56,636 bases of DNA from Vibrio cholerae (GTDB lineage Bacteria; Actinomycetota; Actinomycetes; Actinomycetales; Micrococcaceae): positions 1-56,636 of the forward strand of contig WNZI01000020.1 of NCBI GenBank assembly GCA_009728235.1. Direction: 5' to 3'. The notes beneath the pieces were generated by a model. That model saw only the letters and a program-made list of their open reading frames with translations. It ran no database searches and was not told the DNA's origin. Position numbers and translations under genes: made by a program. Positions 56,276 to 56,636 of the stretch are shown here, one piece after another. Numbering within the stretch: the first letter of the stretch is position 1; every line of letters starts with the position of its first letter.

Positions 56276-56636
56276 ATGAACAAGCGCACGACGTACCTCG
56301 CCCTCGCGGTCACTGCGGGTCTCACCACTATGGCATCTCCGGCCCTCGCCACGGCCGGCACCACCACTGACCAGGTGTGTGACGGGCTCTCCAGCGGGAA
56401 GATCGATACCAGCGGCGACCCGACGACCGTCACGCTGACGGCTTCCGTGGGCGAGGTCATCACGGGATACTGCGTGAAGGCCGGGTCGGCCAATCAGGGC
56501 GACGGACCTGTGTACATCGACCTCGATCCCGCGGAATACGCCAACTCGATCACGATCACCCACCCGTCGGGCAAGGCTGTCTCACACTACAGCTACACCA
56601 CCAAGCCGGTTGAGCCGCCGGTTGACGCCCCCGTCG
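56276..56636 (+). CDS. Secreted hypothetical protein (C-terminus cut by window edge)
   Basis: At least 120 residues, open to the right edge. MNKRTTYLALAV and a hydrophobic core form a signal peptide with cleavage near PALATA (about 25). The exported part starts TTDQVCDGLSSGKIDTSGD and has a second Cys in VITGYCVKAG, suggesting a disulfide. A Pro-rich segment (KPVEPPVDAPV) appears at the edge, which in such actinobacterial proteins leads to a wall-sorting signal. ATG 56276 is preceded by AAAGGTG. Function unknown; likely a surface protein. Confidence 0.8.
   Translation, partial: MNKRTTYLALAVTAGLTTMASPALATAGTTTDQVCDGLSSGKIDTSGDPTTVTLTASVGEVITGYCVKAGSANQGDGPVYIDLDPAEYANSITITHPSGKAVSHYSYTTKPVEPPVDAPV

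Overview
The window reads as the chromosome of a high-GC Gram-positive bacterium, most likely Arthrobacter or a close relative in the Micrococcaceae. Evidence: GTG and TTG starts, strong G/C at third codon positions, a long CTC-type L25, an LAXTG-type wall-anchored protein, very large LuxR (LAL) regulators, and the order rsmA - ispE - ABC-F - tRNA-Gln - glmU - prs ... rplY - pth, which is usual for this group. No assignment below was tested by database search.

Layout. 1-8.5 kb: DUF58 and MoxR on the minus strand, then TatD, rsmA, ispE and an ABC-F ATPase on the plus strand, then a secreted beta-helix protein. 8.7-11.7 kb: tRNA-Gln, glmU, prs, then a compact run of hairpins ending in a terminator (candidate structured RNA). 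11.8-27.5 kb: a block of at least 13 minus-strand genes that separates prs from rplY. It holds a broken LAXTG surface protein, a DUF4012 protein and a complete Wzx/Wzy-type exopolysaccharide (EPS) operon: UDP-glucose dehydrogenase, low-molecular-weight tyrosine phosphatase, three glycosyltransferases, a pyruvyl transferase, polymerase, flippase, acetyltransferase, BY-kinase/Wzz and a priming transferase. Its middle is visibly poorer in G+C than the flanks, which suggests acquisition. 27.7-29.9 kb: rplY and pth, then a second phosphatase and an internally deleted second copy of pth.

30-56 kb: a second EPS region. Four giant ATPase-LuxR regulators occur as two tandem overlapping pairs (30.2-35.5 and 50.5-55.9 kb, plus strand). 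They bracket a set of minus-strand polysaccharide genes: a PelG-like transporter (frameshifted), PelF, two putative glycoside hydrolases, a hyaluronan-synthase-like GT2, two beta-helix proteins and a second UDP-glucose dehydrogenase. GT2, both beta-helix genes, PelF and the first hydrolase are joined by ATGA-type overlaps. Together these look like a synthase-type machine for a polymer that may contain uronic acid, combined with the PelF/PelG half of a Pel system. I regard this as the most interesting part of the window.

Three genes (LAXTG protein, a small ORF at 36.6 kb, pelG) show apparent single-frame shifts. The pelG one sits on a G5 run, so sequencing error is a live alternative to true decay. 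No insertion sequences, CRISPR arrays or phage genes were seen.
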